Of a DNA stretch of 64,000 nucleotides, positions 51,841 to 60,722 are shown piece after piece (position 1 is the stretch's first letter; each line of letters starts with the position of its first letter). The notes under the pieces are model-generated. The model was not told the origin of the DNA, searched no databases, and worked only from the letters and a program-made list of their open reading frames with translations. Source of the DNA: Thiomicrorhabdus sp. Milos-T2 (GTDB lineage: Bacteria > Pseudomonadota > Gammaproteobacteria > Thiomicrospirales > Thiomicrospiraceae); contig NZ_KL370891.1 in the NCBI RefSeq assembly GCF_000702325.1, positions 1,014,917 through 1,078,916 of the forward strand, written 5' to 3'. A program made the position numbers and the translations under genes.

Positions 51841-51892
51841 AAAACTATTTTTAAAACTTTCCTGTCTCTGTAGTCAATACAAAATAATCCAA

Positions 51893-53281
51893 ATGAGTAA
51901 TCCCATGCCAAGCAATTTTGAACATCTTGATTTACCTAAGTCTCAGTTAAATAACCTTACCCAATTGGGCTATACATCGATGACCCCAATTCAGAACGAG
52001 GCGTTACCTTTGGCATTGGGTGGGCATGATTTAATTGCTCAAGCCAAAACGGGGAGTGGTAAAACAGCCGCGTTTGGTATTCCGATGCTGAATAAATTGG
52101 ATATGTCTAATATGACCGTTCAAGGTTTGGTTATTTGCCCAACAAGAGAACTAAGTAATCAGGTTGCTGAAGAACTTAGACGTTTAGCTCGTTTTCAATC
52201 GAATATAAAAATTATCGTCTTATCGGGCGGAATTCCCATGCGTCCCCAAATTGCGTCTTTAGAACATGGTGCACATATTGTTGTGGGTACACCAGGGCGT
52301 TTAAAAGATCATATTCAAAAAAATAATCTCGATATTTCACAAATCCATACTCTAGTGTTGGATGAAGCTGACCGTATGTTAGAGATGGGTTTTAAAGTAG
52401 AGATGGTCGATATTATTGGTTATACGCCACACACGCGCCAAACCTTATTGTTTTCGGCAACCTTTCCCGATGATATTGAATACATTAGTCGCCGTTTTCA
52501 AAAGAATCCTATGCAAATTGCGGTTGAGTCACATCATGATTCTGCAAGCATTGAACAGTTGTTTTATATGTGTCATCACAAAGATAAGCTGGCGAGTTTA
52601 GTGCGTATATTGTCAGTGAATGAATTTGAACATGCGATGATTTTTTGTAATACCAAAGCGTTGGTACAAGAAGTCATGGATTTTCTTGAAGAGAAAGGTT
52701 TTGATGCCGTTGCCTTGCATGGCGATATGGAACAGCGAGAACGAGAGCAAATTTTGATTCGTTTTAAACACCACAGTACCAATTTTTTAGTAGCAACAGA
52801 TGTCGCTGCTCGAGGTTTAGATATTGAAGCGCTACCCGCGGTTATTAACTATGAATTGCCACGTAATCAAGAGACTTATACTCACCGTATTGGTCGAACA
52901 GGGCGTGCAGGTTTAGAAGGTAAGGCGATTACTCTTTTTACTGAAAAAGAGCGTTATAAATTAGACCACTTGAGTAGCTATCAAGGTCATGCTCTGGAAT
53001 ATGAATCTATTGAACGTTTGCCGCAGTCTCGGTCTAATCGAGTTCAGCCAGAATATGTAACACTTTATATTTCTGGTGGTCGTAAAGACAAAGTGCGCCG
53101 CGGAGATATTTTGGGAGCAATTACTAAGCAAGTTGGTTTAGAAGGCAAACACGTGGGAAAAATAGATGTGGTTGATCACTCTAGTTACGTGGCCATTGAA
53201 CGTGGTTATGAAGCAGAAGTCGTGCGTGGTTTAAACCAAAATAAAATTAAAGGCCGCAAGTTTAAAGTAGGACGTGTTTAA
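51893..53281 (+). CDS. dbpA: DEAD-box RNA helicase DbpA
   Basis: DbpA unwinds RNA during 50S assembly and binds 23S rRNA helix 92. The Q motif (TPIQNEALP), Walker A AKTGSGKT (51-58), VLDEADRML, SAT and HRIGRTGR are all present. The C-terminal 75 residues (VTLYISGGRKDKVRRGDILGAITKQVGLEGKHVGKIDVVDHSSYVAIE) are the DbpA RNA-binding domain, which separates it from other DEAD helicases. At 462 aa it is full length. ATG 51893 is followed by a second Met at codon 5. Confidence 0.95.
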   Translation: MSNPMPSNFEHLDLPKSQLNNLTQLGYTSMTPIQNEALPLALGGHDLIAQAKTGSGKTAAFGIPMLNKLDMSNMTVQGLVICPTRELSNQVAEELRRLARFQSNIKIIVLSGGIPMRPQIASLEHGAHIVVGTPGRLKDHIQKNNLDISQIHTLVLDEADRMLEMGFKVEMVDIIGYTPHTRQTLLFSATFPDDIEYISRRFQKNPMQIAVESHHDSASIEQLFYMCHHKDKLASLVRILSVNEFEHAMIFCNTKALVQEVMDFLEEKGFDAVALHGDMEQREREQILIRFKHHSTNFLVATDVAARGLDIEALPAVINYELPRNQETYTHRIGRTGRAGLEGKAITLFTEKERYKLDHLSSYQGHALEYESIERLPQSRSNRVQPEYVTLYISGGRKDKVRRGDILGAITKQVGLEGKHVGKIDVVDHSSYVAIERGYEAEVVRGLNQNKIKGRKFKVGRV

Positions 53282-53297
53282 TTTGTAAAAGCTTAGA

Positions 53298-53662
53298 TTT
53301 AATCAGACAGTACAGCGATTGAGAAGCCTTTTAAAATATTACGCCTTTGCCTTAAATTTTGTCACGCAGGCTTCCCGTTACTTTTTGCAATTTGGCAAAA
53401 AGTAACCAAAAAAACAAACCCCGCTCCATAAATGGGCAAGTTCTAAGCTTGTGAACTGAAAACGCTGAACTAGCTACGCTCAAACAGCAGCGTTTTTTTA
53501 CCGTTCAATACGCTAAGAACCTTGCACCATTTATTACAAGGGGACTTATGGCGTTTGTCCAAGCTTCAATGTAAAGCGCCGCAGAAGTGAAAATAATTCT
53601 AATCTCATTATGGTGGGGTATTAAATTAGAATAGTATTTGACTGTTGTTCTGTCAGATTAAG
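53298..53662 (+). repeat. Long structured repeat, copy B (about 365 bp)
   Basis: It is nearly full-length identical to 483-845. It keeps the GTTACTTTTTGC/GCAAAAAGTAAC stem, and in the second hairpin both arms change together (ACGCTG with CAGCGT instead of ATGCTG with CAGCAT). It lies 17 bases after dbpA. Ends TTTAATCAGACAG and CTGTCAGATTAA are inverted repeats. Confidence 0.78.
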
Positions 53663-53760
53663 TTGAATTTTCTACTTTTAACCATTGAGCCACTCGTTTT
53701 TTGTATTAAAATCTGGTTTATAACCATTTTCAGTCTTGCAAAGCCGTTTTTAAAGGTCTG

Positions 53761-54225
53761 TTATAGAGCATTCACTTTTTCTAACATAGCGGCAGCATGT
53801 CCGTCTGGTGAAACGCCATATTCAACATAAGCTAATGTACCGCTTTTATCTATAATAAAAGTCGAACGAACAATGCCCATTTTAGAGACACCATTTTTTT
53901 CTTTTAATTGCCAAACATCGTAAGCTTCGCAAACTTCGCCTGAAGTATCGGCTAATAGTGCAACCTTAAGTCCAAACTTTTCAATAAAAGCCTGGTGGCT
54001 GCCGCAATCATCTTTGCTTACCCCAATAACCACGGTATTTGCCTCAGAAAATTCATTGGCTAAAGCGGTAAAGTCATTGGCCTCAATCGTACACCCTGGG
54101 GTATCATCTTTTGGGTAAAAATATAGTACAACATTTTTATGTCCTTTAAAATCAGCAAGATGAATCATCTGGTTATTGTGATTAGGACTTGAGATGGCTG
54201 GTGCAATTTGTGAGACTTTAAGCAT
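53761..54225 (-). CDS. bcp: Thiol peroxidase of the BCP/PrxQ family
   Basis: The 154-aa peroxiredoxin reduces peroxides, using thioredoxin. The peroxidatic C45 lies in YPKDDTPGCTIEANDF. The usual resolving Cys five residues later is Asn50, so another cysteine (in SKDDCGSH or GEVCEAYDV) or the partner must resolve it. GHKNVVLYFYPKD and RSTFIIDKSGTLAYVEYGV are typical. It is monocistronic, downstream of the repeat-rich gap. Confidence 0.92.
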   Translation of the reverse strand: MLKVSQIAPAISSPNHNNQMIHLADFKGHKNVVLYFYPKDDTPGCTIEANDFTALANEFSEANTVVIGVSKDDCGSHQAFIEKFGLKVALLADTSGEVCEAYDVWQLKEKNGVSKMGIVRSTFIIDKSGTLAYVEYGVSPDGHAAAMLEKVNAL

Positions 54226-54250
54226 AATAAAAACCTTTAAGTGAATATGA

Positions 54251-54366
54251 GAGACCTTTCTTTACAAGAGTGGATGAATGTAAAAAAGTCAATAATCCTC
54301 TATATTTAGGCTAAAAATCTAAAGAATGTTTTCACTTTTTTACCTCTCCGGTTCGTACGAAGGTCT
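54251..54366. mobile_element. Decayed MITE-family relative
   Basis: It starts GAGACCTTTCTTTACAAGAG and ends with CGTACGAAGGTCTTT, imperfect inverses of each other and similar to the intact MITE ends. The interior is unrelated and AT-rich. It lies 17 bases from intact copy 6. Confidence 0.45.
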
Positions 54367-54382
54367 TTATGAGTGATTTATA

Positions 54383-54586
54383 GAGACCTTTGCACGAGAT
54401 AGGTGTGAAAGAAAAATGAGGGAAAATTTGCCTGATTGCGGCGGAAAACGTAGGGAATAGCTAGCTATTCGCAAGTTGTCGCCCATCGGAAGTACCCTTG
54501 GGGTACAACAAAAATCGGGTGAATTTTTACCCTCAAGGGGCACCTAGAACCATTTTTACTCGTGCATACTCTCGCGCAAAGGTCTC
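54383..54586 (-). mobile_element. MITE-like element, copy 6 (204 bp)
   Basis: It is in reverse orientation with both internal inserts of the long form (ACCCTTGGGGTAC and CCCTCAAGGGGCACC) but without the 16-base end extra. It is flanked by a perfect TTATA 5-bp duplication. A lone further end, GAGACCTTCGCATG, lies at 54751. Confidence 0.9.
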
Positions 54587-54803
54587 TTATAGCATTTATA
54601 TTAACGAATATTATCTTGAATATCGCCCTTAAAATAATTATGGGTATTCCTCTTAAACAAGAACTCTTGAATTCGCATATTAAGAGCAGCTATACATAAA
54701 TTTACGCCATGAGTTTATGTATCAGTTAGAATGGATTTATCTTGTAATATGAGACCTTCGCATGTGTCTATGGGCTCCAAAATTCTAGGAATATAATTTC
54801 TTC

Positions 54804-57254
54804 GTGACGTTTAAATTATCAAATAAACTTATTTATTTCTTGAGTGCTTCAGTCTTTTTTTTAGGATTGCTAATCTCTTGGGAGTGGAAAAATCATTCAG
54901 AAAGTAAACATATTGAAATTTTGGAGAATACGTTCAATCAAGTTTCTGTTAATGCGAATAATACGATTACCAACGCCTTAAAAAGAGAGCTTGAACGTTT
55001 AAATAGTTTGGCCGCCTTGTTCAAGCTGTCTAAGAATATATCTAAACAAGATTTTGAGCGTTATGCTGAGGTGTTTCTCACCAATGAGAATCATAACTAT
55101 GCCGTTTTTAGATACGTTTCTTCTATTGAAGAAAATGATAAGTTGATTGGCTCAGATGTTCATTTAAATGCCTCTGAAAAACAGGCTATGTTGCTTGCTG
55201 AACAAAGCAAATTAACAATCGCTACCACTCCACATTCTGTTATTCAATCTAACACAAATGGTGTTAACACCCTTTTTTATCAAGCCGTCTATGATAATCA
55301 ACAAACTTTTAAGGGTTATGTTGTCTTACGCTTTAATCTAAAACGTTTTATTGAAAATCTTCGTGCTAATTCATTAATTGAGAAGAATCTTAGACTGTCT
55401 TTTTTTGATAAGCAAAGTCCTTTAGACTCATTTTTCTCTTCTGGAAAGTCTTATGATAAGAGTGGAAAGCTTTATCGAGAGAATGAGTATTTAATGCCTT
55501 TTGCCGATAAATCTTGGAAAATGCTAATTGCAATAAATCTTAAAGATATACCAGAATACAAAATACTCAGTCATCAATCGTTGCAAAAATTCTGGGTAAA
55601 AGGATTAGGTCTTAGTCTTTTATTTAGTTTACTCATTTTCTGGTTATTACGTTTTTGGTTAAAAATCAAGCAAAGAGAAACCATTCTTAATAGCCAGAAA
55701 AGGCATTATCAAGATATCATTAATCAAAGTTCAGAAGCGTATTATTTACTAAGGTGTGATGGCTCTATTTTGGATGTAAATGATGAAGCTTGTAAGGTAT
55801 TAGGTTACTCTCGAGAAGACTTGTTGAGAATGAGTATAAGCCAAATTGATTGTAAATATAGTGCTGAGGAAATAGCTGATATTTGTGCGGGCATTGAAGT
55901 GGGTAAAAAGCGACTCTTCCAAACGATTCATCAAGATAATAATGGGCAACAAATTGATGTTGAGGTGAGTGCTAATAAATTTAAAATGAAAAATGAATAT
56001 GTCACGATTGCATTTGTTCGAAATATTACAGAGCAAATTATTAATAGAGACTTAAGTTTAAGTAATGCTCAGCTTCAAAAAGAAATTAATAAAGCAACAC
56101 GGGATCTGAATGACCAAAAGCAAGCTTTTGAAACGATTTTTGAAAAATCTGCTGATGGAATTTTTATTAGTGAGGGTCGTCATGTTGTAGATTGCAATCA
56201 AGCGACAGTGAAAATTTTTGGTTATAAATCAAAAGAACAACTTTTAAGTTTGCCTAACAGAGTCTTTGCGCCTAAGTATCAACCTGATGGAGAGCTTTCA
56301 TATCGTAAAGGTTTTAGGATGTTACAGATCTGTTTAGAAAAGGGAACTCACCGTTATGAGTGGGTCAATAAACGAGCAAACGGAGAGGAATTTTGGACGG
56401 ATATAGTATTAACACGCCTAGAGTACTTTGGAAGAACGGTTGTTCACATTGCATTTAGAGATATCTCTAAGCCTAAACAACTTGAGAGCAAATTGAAATT
56501 GGCAAGAGAGCATGCAATTGCGGCCAATAAAGCAAAGTCAGACTTCTTAGCTAAGATGTCTCATGATATTAGAACCCCTCTTCATGGAGTGCTAAGCTAT
56601 TCACAATTAGGCGAATCTCGCTATTTAAGCGCTTCTCAAGAACAGTTACAGCGTTATTTTAAGAATATTAATAGCAGTGCGCAAAGATTAATGTCATTAC
56701 TAAATAATGTCTTAGACTCTGAAAAACTAGAGTCAGGAATGATGCAGTTCGATTTTAAATATCAAAATATTAAGCCGGTCATTTTAGCGTGTATTAATGA
56801 ACAATCTCCTTTGTTAAAAGAAAAAAATATTGAACTCATTGTTCAAGAATCTGACTACATGGCAGTCTTTGATGAAAGCCGAATTGCCCAGGTTATTTCC
56901 AATTTATTAAGTAATGCTATTAGGCACACCCCTCAAAACCAGAAAATTGAAATTTCTGTTGAGACTAATGGTTCTGAGTCAATCGTATTTTCTTTACAAG
57001 ATAGCGGTGATGGAATAAATTCCGATGAAATTGATCTGATATTTGATAAGTTCATCCAAAGTAAACTCTCTGCTGCTAATACAGGGGGGACGGGGCTTGG
57101 CTTAGCCATAAGTAAGGAAATTATTTCCGCTCACAAAGGTAAAATTTGGGGTGAAAATTGGACTGTTCAAAATGCCGTTCAAGGTGCGGTATTTAGGTTT
57201 ACGTTACCTGTACCTTTATACGCAGTAGATGGAGTTAATGATGCCTCTGAATAA
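54804..57254 (+). CDS. Membrane sensor histidine kinase with two PAS domains
   Basis: The 816-aa kinase has a membrane segment at 9-25, an extracytoplasmic CHASE-like region (about 28-265), a second membrane segment (about 270-287), PAS domains at about 303-415 and 440-560 and a HisKA domain. Phospho-acceptor H587 lies in SHDIRTPLHG. The ATPase domain shows NLLSNAIRH, DSGDGI and GGTGLGLAI. There is no receiver domain. The start is GTG 54804, preceded by AGGAAT. It overlaps the response regulator gene by 14 bases and should phosphorylate it. The signal is unknown. Confidence 0.9.
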   Translation: MTFKLSNKLIYFLSASVFFLGLLISWEWKNHSESKHIEILENTFNQVSVNANNTITNALKRELERLNSLAALFKLSKNISKQDFERYAEVFLTNENHNYAVFRYVSSIEENDKLIGSDVHLNASEKQAMLLAEQSKLTIATTPHSVIQSNTNGVNTLFYQAVYDNQQTFKGYVVLRFNLKRFIENLRANSLIEKNLRLSFFDKQSPLDSFFSSGKSYDKSGKLYRENEYLMPFADKSWKMLIAINLKDIPEYKILSHQSLQKFWVKGLGLSLLFSLLIFWLLRFWLKIKQRETILNSQKRHYQDIINQSSEAYYLLRCDGSILDVNDEACKVLGYSREDLLRMSISQIDCKYSAEEIADICAGIEVGKKRLFQTIHQDNNGQQIDVEVSANKFKMKNEYVTIAFVRNITEQIINRDLSLSNAQLQKEINKATRDLNDQKQAFETIFEKSADGIFISEGRHVVDCNQATVKIFGYKSKEQLLSLPNRVFAPKYQPDGELSYRKGFRMLQICLEKGTHRYEWVNKRANGEEFWTDIVLTRLEYFGRTVVHIAFRDISKPKQLESKLKLAREHAIAANKAKSDFLAKMSHDIRTPLHGVLSYSQLGESRYLSASQEQLQRYFKNINSSAQRLMSLLNNVLDSEKLESGMMQFDFKYQNIKPVILACINEQSPLLKEKNIELIVQESDYMAVFDESRIAQVISNLLSNAIRHTPQNQKIEISVETNGSESIVFSLQDSGDGINSDEIDLIFDKFIQSKLSAANTGGTGLGLAISKEIISAHKGKIWGENWTVQNAVQGAVFRFTLPVPLYAVDGVNDASE

Positions 57255-58386
57255 ATTTAGGTTTTTTGATAAACCTCTTATTTTGGCTGTTGATGATGAA
57301 CCGATGAATCGATTTATCATAGAAGATATGATTGAAAATCGCTACCAACTTACTATGCTTGAAAGCGGAGAGTTGTGTTTAGACTTTGTGAAAGATACGA
57401 TACCAGACCTAATTTTATTAGATATTAACATGCCGGGAATCTCTGGCTATGAGGTCTGCAAAGCGCTAAAAGAAAATCCTGCCACTCATCATATCCCCGT
57501 TATTTTTTTAACCGCAATGATGAAAGTTGATGATGAAAAAAAAGGTCTGCAAATGGGAGCGGTAGATTTCATTACTAAACCGTTTACAGAGGCGATTTTA
57601 TTAGCGCGAATTAATACTCAGCTTGAACTCAGTTTTACTAGAAAAATATTGGAACATCATAATCAAGTCCTGAAAAAAGAACGCTCTTATATAGAGCAGA
57701 TTTTAGAAAGTATGCATGCTGATAAACGTTTTGATTCAAATAACCTAGACGTTATGTCTCTACCCATTGAAAAATCTAGCGGTGATATAGTCCTATCGGC
57801 AACCAATCAAGATAATCATCAACAGATTTTAATGGGCGATTTTACCGGGCATGGATTACATGCCGCTATTGCTGGCCCTTTGGCTTCTTCCCTGTTTTAT
57901 GCTTTAGTTGAGGAAAATCATTCTGCTGAATTTATTCTTAAGGTGATAAATAACGAATTGTTTTGTAAATTACCGACTAATCAATTTTTAGCTGCAGTTT
58001 ATATTGATTGGGATAAAACTCAAAACCAGGTAACTATCTGGAATTTTGGATTGCCTGATGCTATCTTTTATGACCAACAAACCTTCACTTTAATTCCTTC
58101 TATATCGCTTGCATTAGGGATTGTTGAGTTTAGTCAACATAACGTCCAGCCGGCTAGATTTGATATAACGATGGGGGATAAATTGTTTGTTTATACCGAT
58201 GGAATTAGTGAGGCGATAAATACACAAAAACAGTATTTTGGGGCAGAAAATGTCTTGAAAGTTATTGATGAGATTGCTAAACAATCGTTATCAATTGACA
58301 TAATGCTAAATCGTCTTGAGATGTTTAGTGAAGGTCAGCCACTTAAAGATGATGCGACTATGCTTGAATTGAGTTTTAATGCTTGA
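57241..58386 (+). CDS. Response regulator with PP2C/SpoIIE-type phosphatase output (RsbU-like)
   Basis: The 381-aa protein has a receiver domain (residues 12-125; acidic pair DDE at 18-20, phospho-acceptor D61, T91, K113), a coiled-coil linker (about 130-160) and a PP2C/SpoIIE domain. Metal-binding D181 (SSGDIV) and D200 (GDFTGHG) are visible, as are VYTDGISEA and the closing KDDATML. Such regulators dephosphorylate anti-anti-sigma factors, but no STAS or anti-sigma gene is adjacent. I chose ATG 57241 because GGAG lies 6 bases upstream; ATG 57238 and 57229 are alternatives. Confidence 0.88.
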   Translation: MPLNKFRFFDKPLILAVDDEPMNRFIIEDMIENRYQLTMLESGELCLDFVKDTIPDLILLDINMPGISGYEVCKALKENPATHHIPVIFLTAMMKVDDEKKGLQMGAVDFITKPFTEAILLARINTQLELSFTRKILEHHNQVLKKERSYIEQILESMHADKRFDSNNLDVMSLPIEKSSGDIVLSATNQDNHQQILMGDFTGHGLHAAIAGPLASSLFYALVEENHSAEFILKVINNELFCKLPTNQFLAAVYIDWDKTQNQVTIWNFGLPDAIFYDQQTFTLIPSISLALGIVEFSQHNVQPARFDITMGDKLFVYTDGISEAINTQKQYFGAENVLKVIDEIAKQSLSIDIMLNRLEMFSEGQPLKDDATMLELSFNA

Positions 58387-58493
58387 ACAGAGTTTTAATT
58401 GTTAGGTCGAGTCTGTATGCGTTGGTTTGTAGGCTTAATAAAAATGCTTAACGGTGCTTGATTGTGGCTTAAATATTTTTCGATAACTCGCTA

Positions 58494-59030
58494 TTAACTG
58501 CATTTTCTCTGTAATACAGCTTCTCTAGCAAGCTGATCCGCAATGGTATTGCCTTGATTTCCATTATGGCCTTTAACCCACTGCCAGTGAATATCTAAGC
58601 TAGTTGTTAAGCTGGATAAGGCTTGCCATAATTCTTTGTAGACAACCGTTTTTCCTGATTTAACGCGCCATTGATTTTGACACCACACGCTATACTTTTC
58701 AGTTAAACCTTCAATAATAATTTTAGAATCGGTGTATAGAGTGTTACACGAATCGAGACAAGAATGCTGAGTCATTTCTGATTGATTAGAATACATTGAA
58801 TTTTGACTTTTCAGGTATTCAAGGGCATTGCGTGCAGCGGTTAACTCCATCTCTAAACTGGAGGTTTGACGCTGCCAACCAGAGTCTCTGTAAACTTCTT
58901 TGTCATTTTCAAAGATAACTAATCCCCAGCCCCCAATATCAATTTTTTCAAAATAACCTCCATCGGTGTAGATGGTAACCTTTGAATTTACAACATTAGA
59001 GTTAAGCATTTTTAGGGAGTCGCTGGGCAT
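58494..59030 (-). CDS. Ribonuclease HI family protein
   Basis: The 178-aa nuclease removes RNA from RNA:DNA hybrids. Catalytic residues appear in order: Asp in IYTDGGYF, Glu in LEMELTAARNAL, Asp in LYTDSKIII and Asp in TIADQLARE; HWQWVKGHNGNQGN is the handle/loop segment. The phrase after the first Asp (GGYFEKIDIGGWG) departs from the usual GSCLGNPGPGGWG, and an insertion with several cysteines and serines lies near 80-97. It may be RnhA or a second RNase H paralogue. Confidence 0.82.
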   Translation of the reverse strand: MPSDSLKMLNSNVVNSKVTIYTDGGYFEKIDIGGWGLVIFENDKEVYRDSGWQRQTSSLEMELTAARNALEYLKSQNSMYSNQSEMTQHSCLDSCNTLYTDSKIIIEGLTEKYSVWCQNQWRVKSGKTVVYKELWQALSSLTTSLDIHWQWVKGHNGNQGNTIADQLAREAVLQRKCS

Positions 59031-59046
59031 TTTGTAAAGCTAATTA

Positions 59047-59973
59047 TTAAGGGCGTGAACCAAGTTTTAGCGGCAAAGATTTATCTATACTGTATTCTTG
59101 CATAGAGCCATCGTAGAGTTTGATATTGTTGAAGCCAATACTTTTTAACATGGTAAACGTGCGTGATGCTCTATGTGCGGTATCACAGTACACGATAATA
59201 GGTTGGTTTAAATCATTAATACTTTTCGCTCTTAATTTCTCTAATAACTTATCTTTAGGCTGTTGTTTATAACCATCAGTGGTATTCACGGCCATAGACC
59301 AATCAAACCATAAAGCACTTGGAATATGCCCACTGCGTTTCTGTTTAGCAATTCCTTCATATTCCTCTTGGCTTCGGGCATCTATTAACGCGGTTTTATT
59401 GTCTTTAATAGCCGCTATTACTTCAGCTTTATTAGCGGTTAAGGCATCCGTTGAAGTGTTAACCGGAACTTGGTAATTAACTTTTTTAGGTTGAGTAGGG
59501 AGTTTTTGTGTGACTTTATTGCCGCTTAAAACCCAATTAACAATCCCTCCATCTAAAATATGAACTTGTTTGTGATTGAGTTTTGTAAATTCCCAGTAAA
59601 GCCGGCTTGCATTTAAACCACCCATATCATCATAAATCACAATATTATCGTTATTATTAATGCCTAATTGAGAAAATACATTTGCCATATATTTATCACC
59701 GCCACTTAAGCTGAGTCCATTCTGTGGCTTGATTAACCAGCTATAGTTCACCCACATTGCATTAGGAAGATGAAATTTTAGGTAATTAGCTCGATCACTT
59801 AAATCAATAACTTTAACTGAAGACTGGTGCTTTTTAACCCAGTTAGCGGATACAAATACTGAATTTTGTGCAGCTTTGGTTAAGGGTGACATTGCAAGCA
59901 AAAATAGACTTAAAAACAGCAATGAGATATTTTTTGATAGAGATGTCTTTAAAAGATTTTGAATCTTTAACAT
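59047..59973 (-). CDS. Secreted rhodanese-type sulfurtransferase
   Basis: The 308-aa protein has a signal peptide (KNISLLFLSLFLLAMSPLTKAAQ) and two rhodanese domains. The first is an inactive structural half (VIDLSDRANYLKFHLPNAMWVNY) and the second is catalytic, with C263 in VYCDTAHRAS. It transfers sulfur from thiosulfate or mercaptopyruvate to an acceptor in the periplasm. The loop CDTAHR does not match either textbook type exactly. It is 16 bases from the RNase H gene downstream and may share its transcript. Confidence 0.88.
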   Translation of the reverse strand: MLKIQNLLKTSLSKNISLLFLSLFLLAMSPLTKAAQNSVFVSANWVKKHQSSVKVIDLSDRANYLKFHLPNAMWVNYSWLIKPQNGLSLSGGDKYMANVFSQLGINNNDNIVIYDDMGGLNASRLYWEFTKLNHKQVHILDGGIVNWVLSGNKVTQKLPTQPKKVNYQVPVNTSTDALTANKAEVIAAIKDNKTALIDARSQEEYEGIAKQKRSGHIPSALWFDWSMAVNTTDGYKQQPKDKLLEKLRAKSINDLNQPIIVYCDTAHRASRTFTMLKSIGFNNIKLYDGSMQEYSIDKSLPLKLGSRP

Positions 59974-59997
59974 ATGCGTATCCTTGAGCTAAATCAG

Positions 59998-60429
59998 TTA
60001 TTTAAAGAGTAGTTGTCTTAAGCAGGCTAAATAGGCTTGTTCATCAGGTTCAACTTGATCTCGCTGAGCAATCCAAAGAGATTCTGCTAAACAGTCCATC
60101 ATGGCATGCTCTGTCTTGTGAACATCGCCCAAGCGTTCTCCAAGTTGTTGGTATACTGCTTGAATACCTGCGGGTCTATCCATAGAGACTTGTTCTTGTA
60201 AACCTAAATGCATTCCCATGTGTAAAAAGGGATTGGTTTCACCATCTTCAGGTTTGTATTCATTACCAAGATGTTTCTCATTTTGTAACATGGATTGGTA
60301 TTCAGGATGGAGTTCAATCACATTAGCCACCATGGTTTCCATGGCATCCATCGGTAAACCATGACGCGCTTTTTGCCAGGTATCGGCATAAAATTGTCTG
60401 AGTTTATCTCTTTCAGAAGTGTAAAACAT
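59998..60429 (-). CDS. DUF1841 family protein
   Basis: The 143-aa protein contains LRQFYADTWQKARHGLPMDAMETMVANVIELHPEY, NPFLHMGMHLGLQEQVSMDRPAGI and HDVHKTEHAMMDCLAESLW-like text (read here as DVHKTEHAMMDCLAESLWIAQRD), the features of DUF1841. The histidines recall metal-binding helical proteins, but no function is known. In several gammaproteobacteria it lies near nth, as it does here. Confidence 0.82.
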   Translation of the reverse strand: MFYTSERDKLRQFYADTWQKARHGLPMDAMETMVANVIELHPEYQSMLQNEKHLGNEYKPEDGETNPFLHMGMHLGLQEQVSMDRPAGIQAVYQQLGERLGDVHKTEHAMMDCLAESLWIAQRDQVEPDEQAYLACLRQLLFK

Positions 60430-60447
60430 ATTAACCTTTCATCGTTT

Positions 60448-60461
60448 TACCAGGCCTGGTA
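60448..60461. repeat. Intergenic palindrome TACCAGGCCTGGTA
   Basis: This perfect 14-bp copy is 18 bases upstream of the DUF1841 start, in its leader or promoter. Confidence 0.95.
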
Positions 60462-60491
60462 AGTTTGTTTTGAGGGGATCGTTGGTAATTA

Positions 60492-60650
60492 GAGACCTTT
60501 GCACGAGAGTATGCACGAGTAAAAATGGTTAAAATTAACCCGATTTTTGTTGAAAAACTTGCGAATAGCTAGCTATTCCCTAAGTTTTCCGCCGCAATCA
60601 GGCAAATTTTCCCTCATTTTTCTTTCGTGCCTATTTCGTGCAAAGGTCTC
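60492..60650 (+). mobile_element. MITE-like element, copy 7 (159 bp)
   Basis: It is the short form, flanked by a perfect AATTA 5-bp duplication. It lies between nth and the DUF1841 gene. Confidence 0.92.
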
Positions 60651-60722
60651 AATTAAATAATATCATTAGAGAGTAGATTATGAGTTACTCAAAAACTTGC
60701 TTATTTAAGCTACCAAGCCTGG

